Both the position numbers and the translations under genes were made by a program. From Mycobacterium sp. (lineage in GTDB: Bacteria; Actinomycetota; Actinomycetes; Mycobacteriales; Mycobacteriaceae), in NCBI GenBank assembly GCA_003987775.1, contig RXJD01000071.1, positions 62,823 through 126,822 on the forward strand: 64,000 bases of DNA. Direction: 5' to 3'. Every line of letters begins with the position of its first letter. Within the stretch, counting starts at the first letter, position 1. Positions 18,543 through 26,516 of the stretch are shown here, one piece after another. Below the pieces are notes generated by a model that had not been told where the DNA came from, made no database searches, and was given only the letters and a program-made list of their open reading frames with translations.

Positions 18543-19603
18543 CCGGTCAGATACCCCCGGAGCATGTCCACGGCCGCGGTGATCGCCGCGACCGGCACCC
18601 GTTCGTCACGCTTGTGTGCCAGGTTCGGGTCGCCCGGTCCGTAGTTCAGCGCCGGAATGCCCCGCGCGGCGAACCGGGAGACGTCCGTCCAGCCGTACTT
18701 CGCCCGGACCTGCCCACCGGCGGCTTCGACCAGAGACTTCGCCGCCGGCGCCGACAGACCCGGCAAGGCACCGGCCGCGGAGTCGGTCAGTTCGATCGAC
18801 ACGGCCAGTCCGTCGAGCACCTCGTGCACGTGCTGCAACGCCTCCTCAGGTGAGCGATCCGGCGCGAAGCGAAAATTGACCGTCACCGAGGCCGCGTCGG
18901 GAATCACATTGCCCGCCACTCCCCCGTCGATCCGGACGGCCGAAAGGCCCTCGCGATAGACGCAACCATCGATGTCAACACTGCGCGGCCGATAGGCGGC
19001 CAGCCGGTCCAGCACCGCACCCAACTTGTGAATGGCGTTGTCCCCCAACCAGGATCGCGCCGAATGCGCGCGGGTACCGGCGGCACTGACGACTACCCGC
19101 AGCGTGCCCTGGCAGCCCGCCTCGATGAAGCCGCCGGTGGGTTCGCCCAAAATGGCGACGTCGGCTGCCAACCAGTCGGGCAGCTCGCGCTCCAGTCGGC
19201 CCAAACCGTTTGCCGCCGACTCGATTTCCTCGCAGTCGTAGAACACCAGTGTGAGGTCGTGCGCCGGTTGCGCGACCGTGGCGGCCAGGTGCAGGAAGAC
19301 GGCGTCACCCGCCTTCATGTCCGAGGTGCCGCACCCGTGCAGTTCGCCGTTCTCGATGCGGCTGGGCAGGTTGTCGGCCACCGGGACGGTGTCCAGATGT
19401 CCGGCCAGCAGCACCCGCGACGGCTTGCCGGATGCCGTGCGCGCCAGCACCGCGTTGCCGTTGCGAATGATCTCGAACCCGGATGTCTGGGCGCGCAGCG
19501 CAGCCTCGACCTCGTCGGCGATGCGCGCCTCGTCGCGCGACTCGCTGGGGATATCCACCAACGCCGCGGTCAGCTCAACGGGGTCTCCGCGCAAATCCAG
19601 CAC
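18539..19603 (-). CDS. dapE: Succinyl-diaminopimelate desuccinylase
   Basis: The 354-residue M20 metallopeptidase-family enzyme converts N-succinyl-LL-diaminopimelate to LL-DAP in the lysine and meso-DAP (peptidoglycan) pathway. Metal-site motifs are [14 protein letters not shown] (His-x-Asp), [19 protein letters not shown] (catalytic and metal-ligand Glu) and LGEPTGG, with the C-terminal His region [15 protein letters not shown]. Length and N-terminus match Rv1202. dapD is divergent 124 bp away and dapC lies later in the window. Confidence 0.95.
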   Translation of the reverse strand: MLDLRGDPVELTAALVDIPSESRDEARIADEVEAALRAQTSGFEIIRNGNAVLARTASGKPSRVLLAGHLDTVPVADNLPSRIENGELHGCGTSDMKAGDAVFLHLAATVAQPAHDLTLVFYDCEEIESAANGLGRLERELPDWLAADVAILGEPTGGFIEAGCQGTLRVVVSAAGTRAHSARSWLGDNAIHKLGAVLDRLAAYRPRSVDIDGCVYREGLSAVRIDGGVAGNVIPDAASVTVNFRFAPDRSPEEALQHVHEVLDGLAVSIELTDSAAGALPGLSAPAAKSLVEAAGGQVRAKYGWTDVSRFAARGIPALNYGPGDPNLAHKRDERVPVAAITAAVDMLRGYLTG

Positions 19604-19643
19604 GGGTTCAGCCTAGTCCGGCGAGCTGGGGGCACCTCCCAAT

Positions 19644-19705
19644 GGCGAGCAGACGCGGAATCGCACTCGAGCGAGCTCGAGGATGCGATTCCGCGTCTGC
19701 TCGCC
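19644..19705. repeat. Inverted repeat with CGAGCAGACGC outer stem between dapE and dapD
   Basis: A 22-bp perfect outer stem (starting GGCGAGCAGACGCGGAATCG) continues into CTCGAG/CTCGAG with a 2-base bulge, around a 4-base loop. It lies between the start codons of divergent dapE and dapD and ends 22 bp before the dapD GTG. In this position it would sit in a 5' leader or promoter rather than act as an end-of-operon terminator. Confidence 0.85.
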
Positions 19706-19727
19706 AGTCCCAGTACCCTTAGCGGTC

Positions 19728-20672
19728 GTGACTGGAGCTGCAGGTATTGGCCTGGCGACCCTCGCTTCCGACGGATCCGTCCTGGACGCGTGGTTTCCCG
19801 AACCCGAGCTGATCGAGTCGGAGACCACCGCCACCGCGCGGCTGGCATTGTCGGATCTGCCCGCGGTGCTGGGCGCGCTCGTCGGCCGCGACGACGACCG
19901 TCAGACCGAGACGATCGCGATCCGCACGACCATCAGCTCGCTGGACGAACCGGCCGCCGACGCCTACGACGCCTACCTGCGGCTGCACCTGTTGTCGCAC
20001 CGCCTGGTGGCGCCGCACGGGCTGAACGCCGGCGGCTTGTTCGGGGTATTGACCAATGTGGTGTGGACCAACCGGGGCCCCTGCGCGGTCGAGGGCTTCG
20101 AAGCGGTGCGGGCGCGGCTGCGCCGGCTCGGACCGGTGACCGTCTACGGCGTCGACAAGTTCCCCCGGATGGTCGACTACGTGCTGCCTTCCGGCGTGCG
20201 CATCGCGGACGCCGACCGGGTGCGGCTCGGCGCGCACCTGGCCCCGGGCACCACCGTGATGCACGAGGGCTTCGTCAACTTCAATGCCGGGACCTTGGGC
20301 GCGTCCATGGTGGAGGGCCGCATCTCGGCGGGTGTCGTGGTGGGCGACGGCTCCGACGTCGGCGGCGGCGCCTCGATTATGGGCACGTTGTCCGGCGGCG
20401 GCGCAGAAGTCATCTCCATCGGCAAGCGCTGCCTGCTGGGCGCCAATGCCGGACTGGGCATCTCACTGGGCGACGACTGCGTGGTGGAGGCCGGGCTCTA
20501 CATCACCGCAGGCACCAAAGTCACCACGCCCGACGGGAAGACGGTCAAGGCCCGGGAATTGTCCGGCGGCAATAACCTGCTGTTCCGCCGTAATTCGCTG
20601 ACCGGCGCGGTCGAGGTGGTGTCCCGCGACGGTCAGGGCATCGCGCTCAACGCGGAGCTGCACGCCAACTGA
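19728..20672 (+). CDS. dapD: 2,3,4,5-tetrahydropyridine-2,6-dicarboxylate N-succinyltransferase
   Basis: The 314-residue actinobacterial DapD transfers succinyl from succinyl-CoA to tetrahydrodipicolinate, the committing step of succinylase DAP synthesis. It has an N-terminal actinobacterial domain and then a hexapeptide left-handed beta-helix ([57 protein letters not shown]). The end [15 protein letters not shown] matches Rv1201c. The GTG at 19728 ([12 protein letters not shown]) is chosen because the longer open frame would translate the hairpin. The 3' end overlaps the MFS gene on the other strand by 40 bp. Confidence 0.95.
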   Translation: MTGAAGIGLATLASDGSVLDAWFPEPELIESETTATARLALSDLPAVLGALVGRDDDRQTETIAIRTTISSLDEPAADAYDAYLRLHLLSHRLVAPHGLNAGGLFGVLTNVVWTNRGPCAVEGFEAVRARLRRLGPVTVYGVDKFPRMVDYVLPSGVRIADADRVRLGAHLAPGTTVMHEGFVNFNAGTLGASMVEGRISAGVVVGDGSDVGGGASIMGTLSGGGAEVISIGKRCLLGANAGLGISLGDDCVVEAGLYITAGTKVTTPDGKTVKARELSGGNNLLFRRNSLTGAVEVVSRDGQGIALNAELHAN

Positions 20673-21973
20673 GCCGGCTCCGCCAGGACCGTCCCGCTGG
20701 TTTCCGGCAGCAGGTACGTCGCGGCCAGGCTGACCAGCGCCAGCGTCGCCATCATCAGGCCGATCGCCCAGCTGCCGTAATCGGAAAGTAGGGGCCCGGC
20801 GAGCAGCGGGGGCACCGCACCGCCCAGGATGCCGGCGAGGTTGATCGAGAGCGCGGTGCCCGTGTAGCGATACCGGGTCGCGAACAGCTCCGGGACGAAC
20901 GAGGTGACGGGACCGAAAACGGCGCCGTCGACGGCGAACAACCCGGCGATCGCCACCGCGTAGAGGGTGACGTTGCGCGAGTCGATGAGCGGCATCACCA
21001 GCAACGCCCACGGCACACCCACCGCCCAGCCCACCAGAATGACTCGGCGGCGCCCGAAACGATCGCACAGCACCGAGGTGAGGGCTGCGGCCGCAATGCA
21101 GGTGAGCCCACCGAGTGCGCCCACCAGCAGAGTGACATTGCGCGAGTAGCCCAGATGCGTGACGGCATAAGCGGTCAGGTAGGTGCTGGCCAGATAGACC
21201 AGGCCGAAGCAGCCCAGCACGCAACCGGCGGCCAGCACGATCTCACGGCGCTGCAGGCGTAGTACCTCCGCGAATGGCGTTGCGCCAGCTGCATTCCGGG
21301 GCGTCTGCTGGACGAACACCGGAGTTTCCCCGATGTTCAGGCGCACGTAGAGCGCGATGGCGATCAGTACCCCGCTGAACAGAAACGGGATGCGCCATCC
21401 CCAGGTCATGAACGCCGAACTGCCTTCTCCGATGGTGAAATTCACGCCGAGGAAGGTCAGACTTGTCAGCACCAGCGCGATTCCGCCACCGATCACCGTG
21501 AACATGCCGTAGCGGCCGCGCCGGCCGGCAGGGGCCGTCTCTGCGCTCAGCAGTGCCGACCCCGCCCACTCACCGCCGACCGCAAAACCTTGCAGCAGTC
21601 GCAGGGTGATCAGGATCAGCGGAGCGGCTACGCCCACCGTCGCGCTTCCGGGCACCAGGCCGACCGTCACGGTGGACAGCGCCATGATCAACAGGGTCGC
21701 AACCAGAGTTCTCTTTCGCCCCAACCGGTCTCCGAAATGCCCGAACACGGCCGCGCCCAGCGGCCGGGACAGGAAGGCGGTGGCGAATGTCCCCATCGAC
21801 GCGACGGTGGCCATGGCCGGGCTCAGATGCGGATAGAACACGGTGGGGAACACCAGTGCCGCGGCCGTGCCGTAGATGAAGAAGTCGTAATACTCGACCG
21901 CCGAGCCCACCAGACAGGCCAGGGCAACCCGTCTCATGGGCGAAACGCAGGGGTCAACAACTGATCGACGCAC
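20633..21973 (-). CDS. MFS transporter, metabolite:H+ symporter type (Rv1200-like)
   Basis: The 446-residue, 12-helix transporter has MHS-family motifs: [17 protein letters not shown] in helix 1, [15 protein letters not shown] (loop 2-3) and [17 protein letters not shown] in helix 4, plus a second-half DRFGRRR. MHS members import dicarboxylates, osmolytes or aromatic acids with protons; the substrate cannot be told here. The frame opens with GTG at 21973, and an ATG at 21937 ([11 protein letters not shown]) is a credible alternative. The last 13 codons lie over the end of dapD. Confidence 0.85.
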   Translation of the reverse strand: MRRSVVDPCVSPMRRVALACLVGSAVEYYDFFIYGTAAALVFPTVFYPHLSPAMATVASMGTFATAFLSRPLGAAVFGHFGDRLGRKRTLVATLLIMALSTVTVGLVPGSATVGVAAPLILITLRLLQGFAVGGEWAGSALLSAETAPAGRRGRYGMFTVIGGGIALVLTSLTFLGVNFTIGEGSSAFMTWGWRIPFLFSGVLIAIALYVRLNIGETPVFVQQTPRNAAGATPFAEVLRLQRREIVLAAGCVLGCFGLVYLASTYLTAYAVTHLGYSRNVTLLVGALGGLTCIAAAALTSVLCDRFGRRRVILVGWAVGVPWALLVMPLIDSRNVTLYAVAIAGLFAVDGAVFGPVTSFVPELFATRYRYTGTALSINLAGILGGAVPPLLAGPLLSDYGSWAIGLMMATLALVSLAATYLLPETSGTVLAEPAQLACSSALSAMP

Positions 21974-22055
21974 AGCGTCTGAGACTAGGGCGTCAAATCC
22001 CCTCTACCGCCGTGAAACAGCTGCGAAGATGCTGGGTCTTCGGGATAGATCCCGG

Positions 22056-22568
22056 CTATCCCCAGAGCTTGGGCGACCGGTAGACGTTGCTCGGGTCGTA
22101 GTCGATGCCGGCCGTGGACACGTCGCCGACCGCATGCAGTAGCCGCTCCAACTCGGCCAGGCCGGTGTCGCCGATACGTTCGGCGATGGCGTTGTCGAGG
22201 TCGGCCGCGGCGCGCCGCCGCGCGGTGACGTACTCGATTGCCTTCGGCGTCAGTACGACCACCTTCTCGCGCTGGTCTGTGGCCGACACCTCGGTCTCCA
22301 CATAGCCGTCGCGGCGCAACTCTCCCACCACCTTGCTGGCCGCCTGCCGTGAGACGTCGAACTGCCGCCCCATCTCCGATATCGTCATCGGCCCCGGCTG
22401 CGCATAGAGGGCGAACACGTAGTTCATCGCGAAGCGCCGCTCCGGAAAGCCCGCTTCTTCCATGTCCTTGTCGATCCGAGTGACATAGCTCCACCAGGCC
22501 ATCCGCATACCCTGGCCAAGCTCGGTCTGAGGCGATCGCGGACTTTGCTCGTCAACCACCATTGACAA
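22056..22568 (-). CDS. MarR-family transcriptional regulator
   Basis: The 170-residue winged-helix regulator has MTISEMGRQFDVSRQAASKV as the recognition helix region, then the wing (DGYVETEVSATDQREKVVVL) and a C-terminal dimerisation helix. It is divergent from a small secreted-protein gene. Between them lies a perfect 32-bp palindrome, and an imperfect copy (GTCAA-N6-TTGAC) overlaps its own start codon region at about 22551-22566, so autoregulation is likely. AGAGGGG on this strand serves as the ribosome binding site. The ligand is unknown. Confidence 0.9.
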   Translation of the reverse strand: MSMVVDEQSPRSPQTELGQGMRMAWWSYVTRIDKDMEEAGFPERRFAMNYVFALYAQPGPMTISEMGRQFDVSRQAASKVVGELRRDGYVETEVSATDQREKVVVLTPKAIEYVTARRRAAADLDNAIAERIGDTGLAELERLLHAVGDVSTAGIDYDPSNVYRSPKLWG

Positions 22569-22590
22569 GGTACCGGACCCCTCTTATAGT
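22562..22590 (+). promoter_or_regulatory. Consensus promoter for the small secreted-protein gene
   Basis: TTGACA at 22562-22567 and TATAGT at 22585-22590 are separated by 17 bp, an unusually consensus-like SigA promoter. The -35 box overlaps the first codons of the divergent MarR gene. The predicted start point (about 22597) falls inside the palindrome, which suits repression. Confidence 0.7.
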
Positions 22591-22621
22591 CGTAATTGTC
22601 AACCATGGTTGACAATTACGA
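22590..22621. promoter_or_regulatory. Perfect 32-bp palindrome, probable MarR operator
   Basis: Bases 22590-22621 are exactly self-complementary, centred on CCATGG, with half-site TCGTAATTGTCAACC. The inner core GTCAACCATGGTTGAC recurs in degenerate form at the MarR start. It ends where the AAAGGAG ribosome binding site of the next gene begins, so protein bound here would cover the transcription start. Confidence 0.8.
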
Positions 22622-22633
22622 AAGGAGCATGAG

Positions 22634-22879
22634 ATGTCGAAGATCCGCGTCATGTCGGCCGGGGTGTTGTGTGCCGCCGGCCTCTCCCTGGCGGCTGCTC
22701 TGGCAGGACCGGCTGTGGCGACCGCCGCCCCGGGACAGCCCAATGTGGGCCCGATCCACTCCCCGGTGGGTCCGATGCGGCCCACCCCGCCGCCGACTCA
22801 TCCGATCTACCACTACACCGACGATCTGACTCACCCGGTCTGGTCGGTCACTCATCCCTTCTGGGCGATGGTTCCGTAA
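22634..22879 (+). CDS. Small secreted proline/histidine-rich protein
   Basis: The 81-residue product has a clear Sec signal peptide (SKIRV, a hydrophobic stretch and cleavage after ATAAP near residue 33). The mature peptide is about 48 residues, rich in Pro and His with repeated HP motifs (GPIHSPVGPMRP, PTHPIYHY, LTHPVWSVTHPFW). Histidine richness hints at metal binding, but the family is not recognised. AAAGGAG at 22621-22627 gives a strong ribosome binding site. Expression is probably set by the adjacent MarR regulator. Confidence 0.85.
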   Translation: MSKIRVMSAGVLCAAGLSLAAALAGPAVATAAPGQPNVGPIHSPVGPMRPTPPPTHPIYHYTDDLTHPVWSVTHPFWAMVP

Positions 22880-22966
22880 CCACGCACTCGTGCGTCGCCG
22901 GGGCCGCACACACCGCCGACAAACCGTTTCGCGGTAGCTGTGCGCACCCCCGGCGGCCGGCGGGCA

Positions 22967-24370
22967 TCAGCCTTCGGCCAGCAGTTGCTTCTTGAGCACC
23001 TTGCCCAGCGCGTTACGCGGCAGCGACTCGACGAAACGTACCTCACGTGGTCGCTTGTGCACCGAAAGCTGTTGCGCGACATAGTTGATCAGATCATCGG
23101 CAGCGGCGGAGCCGACGACGTACGCGACGATCCGCTGCCCCAGGTCCTCGTCCGGCGGGCCGACCACCGCGACTTCCTCCACACCGGGATGACCGAGCAA
23201 CACGGTCTCGATCTCCCCCGCGCCGATCCGGAATCCGCCGGACTTGATCAGGTCGACGGACTCGCGACCGACGATGCGGTGCATGCCGCCGCCGTCGACG
23301 ACCGCCACGTCGCCGGTGCGGTACCAGCCGTGCGGGTCGAACGCCTCGGCGGTGGCCTCCGGACGGTTGAGATAGCCGTTGAACAGCGTCGGACCCCGAA
23401 CCAGCAGCTTGCCCACCGTCTCGGCGTCGTGCGGAACCGGTTCGCCGTGGTCGTCGATCAACCGGGTCTGCACGCCCCGCAACGGCAGGCCCACCCAGCC
23501 CGGACGCCGTTCCCCGTCGGCGCGCGTCGACAAAGTGATCAGTGACTCCGAGGCACCGTAGCGTTCGATGGGCCGGTGCCCGGTCAGTTGCTCGAGGCGC
23601 TCGAAGACCGGCACGGGCAGCGCGGCGCTGCCGGAAACCAGTAGGCGCGCCGGGCGCAGCGCCTCGGCGGCCGCACCGTCGGCGACCACCCGCGACCACA
23701 CCGTCGGCACCCCGAAATACAGCGTGCCTCTGGCCGCGGCGTAGCCGTCCGGTGTCGGTTTTCCGGTGTGCACGAAGCGGTTTCCCACCCGCAGCGATCC
23801 CAGCAACCCCAGCACCAGGCCGTGGATGTGATAGAGCGGCAACCCGTGCACCAACACGTCGTCCGGTGTCCACTGCCAGGCTTCGGCGAGCGCGTCGAGG
23901 TCGGCGGCAATCGCCCGCCGGCTGACCTGCACGCCCTTGGGCAGCCCGGTGGTACCCGAGGTGTACACGACCATCGCCACCGAATCCGGTGACGGCTCGG
24001 CGTACCGGTGCCAGGACCGCGCGTGCAGCCGCACCGGGATGTGCGGCAGACCCTCCGGATCGTCGGGCGTCGGCCCGAGCCACGCCTGGGCGCCGGAGTC
24101 GGTGAGCATGTGGCGGCGTTCAGCCACCCCCACGTCGGCCGGCACCGGCACCACGGGCACACCCGCGATCAGGCACCCGGTGATCGCCAGCACCGTCGAT
24201 GCGGTCGGCGCGGCCAGCACCGCCACCCGGTGCGCGCCGGCCACCCGTTCGGCCACCGACGTCGCGGCACCGACCAGGTCGCTGCGACTCAGGGTGAACC
24301 CGTCGATCCTGACCGCGTCGGGGATGTCGGTGGCGGCAACGGCCGAGGGGTTCAGCGACGTCAGCAACAC
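22967..24370 (-). CDS. fadD36: Acyl-CoA synthetase FadD36
   Basis: The 467-residue short AMP-forming ligase has the AMP motif VVYTSGTTGLPKG, HGLPLYHIHGL, IERYGASESL, GWYRTGDVA, GRESVDLIKSGGFRIG, and the catalytic Lys in LPRNALGKVLKKQL at the C-terminus. It matches Rv1193 throughout and probably activates a short or branched acyl acid; the M. tuberculosis protein is grouped with malonyl/methylmalonyl-type ligases. The GTG at 24370 (VLLTSLNPSAVA) lies 10 bp after the stop of the upstream lipase-like gene, so they form one operon. Confidence 0.92.
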   Translation of the reverse strand: MLLTSLNPSAVAATDIPDAVRIDGFTLSRSDLVGAATSVAERVAGAHRVAVLAAPTASTVLAITGCLIAGVPVVPVPADVGVAERRHMLTDSGAQAWLGPTPDDPEGLPHIPVRLHARSWHRYAEPSPDSVAMVVYTSGTTGLPKGVQVSRRAIAADLDALAEAWQWTPDDVLVHGLPLYHIHGLVLGLLGSLRVGNRFVHTGKPTPDGYAAARGTLYFGVPTVWSRVVADGAAAEALRPARLLVSGSAALPVPVFERLEQLTGHRPIERYGASESLITLSTRADGERRPGWVGLPLRGVQTRLIDDHGEPVPHDAETVGKLLVRGPTLFNGYLNRPEATAEAFDPHGWYRTGDVAVVDGGGMHRIVGRESVDLIKSGGFRIGAGEIETVLLGHPGVEEVAVVGPPDEDLGQRIVAYVVGSAAADDLINYVAQQLSVHKRPREVRFVESLPRNALGKVLKKQLLAEG

Positions 24371-24380
24371 GTCTGGGACG

Positions 24381-25193
24381 TTACCTGTGCGGCTCGGGGA
24401 ACAACGGGCGCAGTGCCGCCGGCGGCCGGAAGGGGGCCCAGCTGCCGGCCGGTTGCGCGAGCCGGTCCGCGATGGCCCAGATGGTGGCCGGGTGGTGGCC
24501 GTAGCCGATGTGGCTGCTGAGCACCGCGATGTTCTCGGCGCGGTCGGAGGTGGCATCGACACACGTCTGCCAGGCGACCATGCCGTCGTAGCGCGAATAG
24601 ATCGAGGTGGCCGGCACCAAGAGAGGCTCGTTTTCCATGGACAGCGGCAATTCGTGCCGCTCCGCGTGCAGACGCGCGAACAGGTTGAAGTGGCGGGCGG
24701 CGCGGGACTGGCCTTCGTGCTGCATGCGGTACGGGCTGCCGAGCGTGATGACCTGCCGCACCGCCGCGGGATTGCGGCGGGCCAGCCTGCGCGCGAAGAT
24801 GCCACCCAGGCTCCAGCCGATCAGGCTGACCGGAGTGTCGTGCCGTTGGTGCATCTCGTCGAGCAGCGCGGACATACCGGCCACCACCTTGGTGGTCGGC
24901 CCGACGTTGACGCCCAGCCCCCAGCCGTGTGCCTGATATCCGAGGCGAGTGAGCAGGCGCCGCAATGTCCAGGTGGTGCCGTCGCCGGCAAGCAGTCCGG
25001 GCAAGACCAGAACGGGATGCCCGTCGCCGGTCGGTAGCTTGCGCCGTAACGGCAGGGCGGCGACCAACTGGCCGTATTCCACGACGGCGCGCGGGATGTC
25101 GGTGAGCCAGAGTCCCAGCCCGGGGGCTTCGGCGGTGGCGTGACCCGACCAGGCGGGACGGTCGACGCCCGGGTCGGCGGCTTCGGTCAGCAT
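24381..25193 (-). CDS. Alpha/beta hydrolase, lipase-like (Rv1192-like)
   Basis: The 270-residue hydrolase has a lipase nucleophile elbow (VSLIGWSLGGIFARRLA; Ser near residue 125), an upstream oxyanion-type VLVLPGLLAGDGTTW, and a catalytic His candidate in SSHIGYGHHPA. There is no signal peptide. The ATG at 25193 is 2 bp after the preceding gene's stop, with GAGGAGG as ribosome binding site. The operon with a second hydrolase and fadD36 suggests hydrolysis of an ester followed by CoA activation of the released acid. Confidence 0.85.
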   Translation of the reverse strand: MLTEAADPGVDRPAWSGHATAEAPGLGLWLTDIPRAVVEYGQLVAALPLRRKLPTGDGHPVLVLPGLLAGDGTTWTLRRLLTRLGYQAHGWGLGVNVGPTTKVVAGMSALLDEMHQRHDTPVSLIGWSLGGIFARRLARRNPAAVRQVITLGSPYRMQHEGQSRAARHFNLFARLHAERHELPLSMENEPLLVPATSIYSRYDGMVAWQTCVDATSDRAENIAVLSSHIGYGHHPATIWAIADRLAQPAGSWAPFRPPAALRPLFPEPHR

Positions 25194-25195
25194 GA

Positions 25196-26104
25196 TCACG
25201 CCTCCTCGTCCCACACCTTTATCAGCGTGGCCAGAATCTCCTCGCCGCGGCCGAGTCCGGCGAGGTGACTCTCGCCGGGCAGGTGGAACAGCTCGGCGTT
25301 GGGCAGGCGTGACACGACGTGCTCGCCGTGGGAGAACGGGATGATGTGGTCGTGGTCGCCATGCCACCAGCGGACCGGGACCGTCACCTCCTCGAGCCGG
25401 AAGCCCCAGTCGCGGGCGAAGACGATGACGTCGTTGAACGGCGCGGCGAGCTGCTTGCGGCTGCCGTTGAGCAGATCGTCGAGGAACATCGCCTTGAATT
25501 CCGGCCGGGTGAGCAGATGGCGGTCGGCTTCGGGCGAAAGCAGCGCATAGACGTCCAGCGCCGGGGAGGCGATGGGGCGAGCGGCGCGGATCATCAGGCT
25601 CGCGCCGAGCCGCAACGGGTTACCGCCCAGCCGCAGCAACGGCGCGACCCGCAGCCCCAGGTTCATCAGGCCGCCGCTGATCGCGTCCGGCCCCTGGGTC
25701 GGCGCCACCCCGCCGAGCACACCGGCGGCCACCACCCGGTCGGCCAGCCCGGCGGCGCACGCGAGGGCGTACGGCCCCCCGCCGGACAGCCCGACGACGG
25801 CCATCTTGTCGATGCCCAGGGTGTCGGCGATGGCGCGCAGGTCGTCGGCGAAGGCCGAAACGGCCTCGTACTGGTAGGGCGTCGACGAGCCGATGCCGGG
25901 CCGGTCGACGCCGATCAGGCGGATGTTGTGGTGGTCGGCGTAGACCCGGGCCTCGGTCGGGATCTGCCGGCGGGCGCCGGGTGTGCCGTGCAGCCAGAAA
26001 ACGGCGCGTCCCTGCGGCGCGCCGAACTCGGCGAAGCCGATCTGCCGGTCTTCCCCGACGGCGATGCTTCCTTCGATCTTGGGACGGGCGATCGCGACAA
26101 CCAT
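25196..26104 (-). CDS. Alpha/beta hydrolase (Rv1191-like)
   Basis: The 302-residue protein has an HGTPG oxyanion loop (FWLHGTPGARRQ), GVDRPGIGSS, the nucleophile elbow VVGLSGGGPYALA (Ser near residue 115), an acid in WWHGDHDHIIPF and His in LPGESHLAGLG. It matches Rv1191 from MVVAIARPK, which fixes the ATG at 26104; the frame opens earlier at 26179. It is first in the leftward operon with the lipase-like gene and fadD36. The substrate is unknown. Confidence 0.9.
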   Translation of the reverse strand: MVVAIARPKIEGSIAVGEDRQIGFAEFGAPQGRAVFWLHGTPGARRQIPTEARVYADHHNIRLIGVDRPGIGSSTPYQYEAVSAFADDLRAIADTLGIDKMAVVGLSGGGPYALACAAGLADRVVAAGVLGGVAPTQGPDAISGGLMNLGLRVAPLLRLGGNPLRLGASLMIRAARPIASPALDVYALLSPEADRHLLTRPEFKAMFLDDLLNGSRKQLAAPFNDVIVFARDWGFRLEEVTVPVRWWHGDHDHIIPFSHGEHVVSRLPNAELFHLPGESHLAGLGRGEEILATLIKVWDEEA

Positions 26105-26218
26105 GCCGTGCAGCTTGTCATGCGGATGGGGCGCGATGCACCCCTTTCGAGCGGTTTCGGGACGTGATATCCGATACACTCTCGCATCGGATCACGGATT
26201 TGTGCAGCTCAGAGGGTT

Positions 26219-26428
26219 TCAGTCGTTGGCCAGGTAGACGACGCGGTACCACTGCCGGGGCGGGTGCCCGCCGGTGTCCGCCTCGTCCAGCGGGGTGGCC
26301 GACGCCAGCCTGATGTCCGTCAGCTGCGGGTTCTGCATGCGGATGTAGTCCTCGAGCTGAGCGTCCCGCGCGTCTTCACCGAGGGCGCTGTCCGCGACCG
26401 CCCTGCCCTCGCACCTCTTCCACGTCAC
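26219..26428 (-). CDS. Short hypothetical protein, start uncertain
   Basis: The 69-residue version starts at a GTG (VTWKRCEGRAVADSALG) and ends PPRQWYRVVYLAND. Protein-like sequence seems to continue upstream to about 26500 (GAVCHDGAIYRDG), but no standard start codon is available there before the CoA-transferase stop. The gene may therefore be 5'-truncated or use an unusual start. It has no recognised domain. Confidence 0.4.
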   Translation of the reverse strand: MTWKRCEGRAVADSALGEDARDAQLEDYIRMQNPQLTDIRLASATPLDEADTGGHPPRQWYRVVYLAND

Positions 26429-26516
26429 TCCGTCACGGTAGATGGCGCCGTCATGGCAAACCGCGCCGACCGTGAAGCCAGCTTCACGCCCGGCAGCGTG
26501 AACGGCAGGCTGAGTG

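Noticed and set aside
19683..19727. Upstream extension of dapD
   Set aside because: It would translate one arm of the inverted repeat and has no family similarity; the GTG at 19728 gives the conserved N-terminus.
22596..22829. Rightward ORF starting inside the 32-bp palindrome
   Set aside because: It overlaps the signal-peptide gene in another frame; that gene has a strong ribosome binding site and a real signal peptide.
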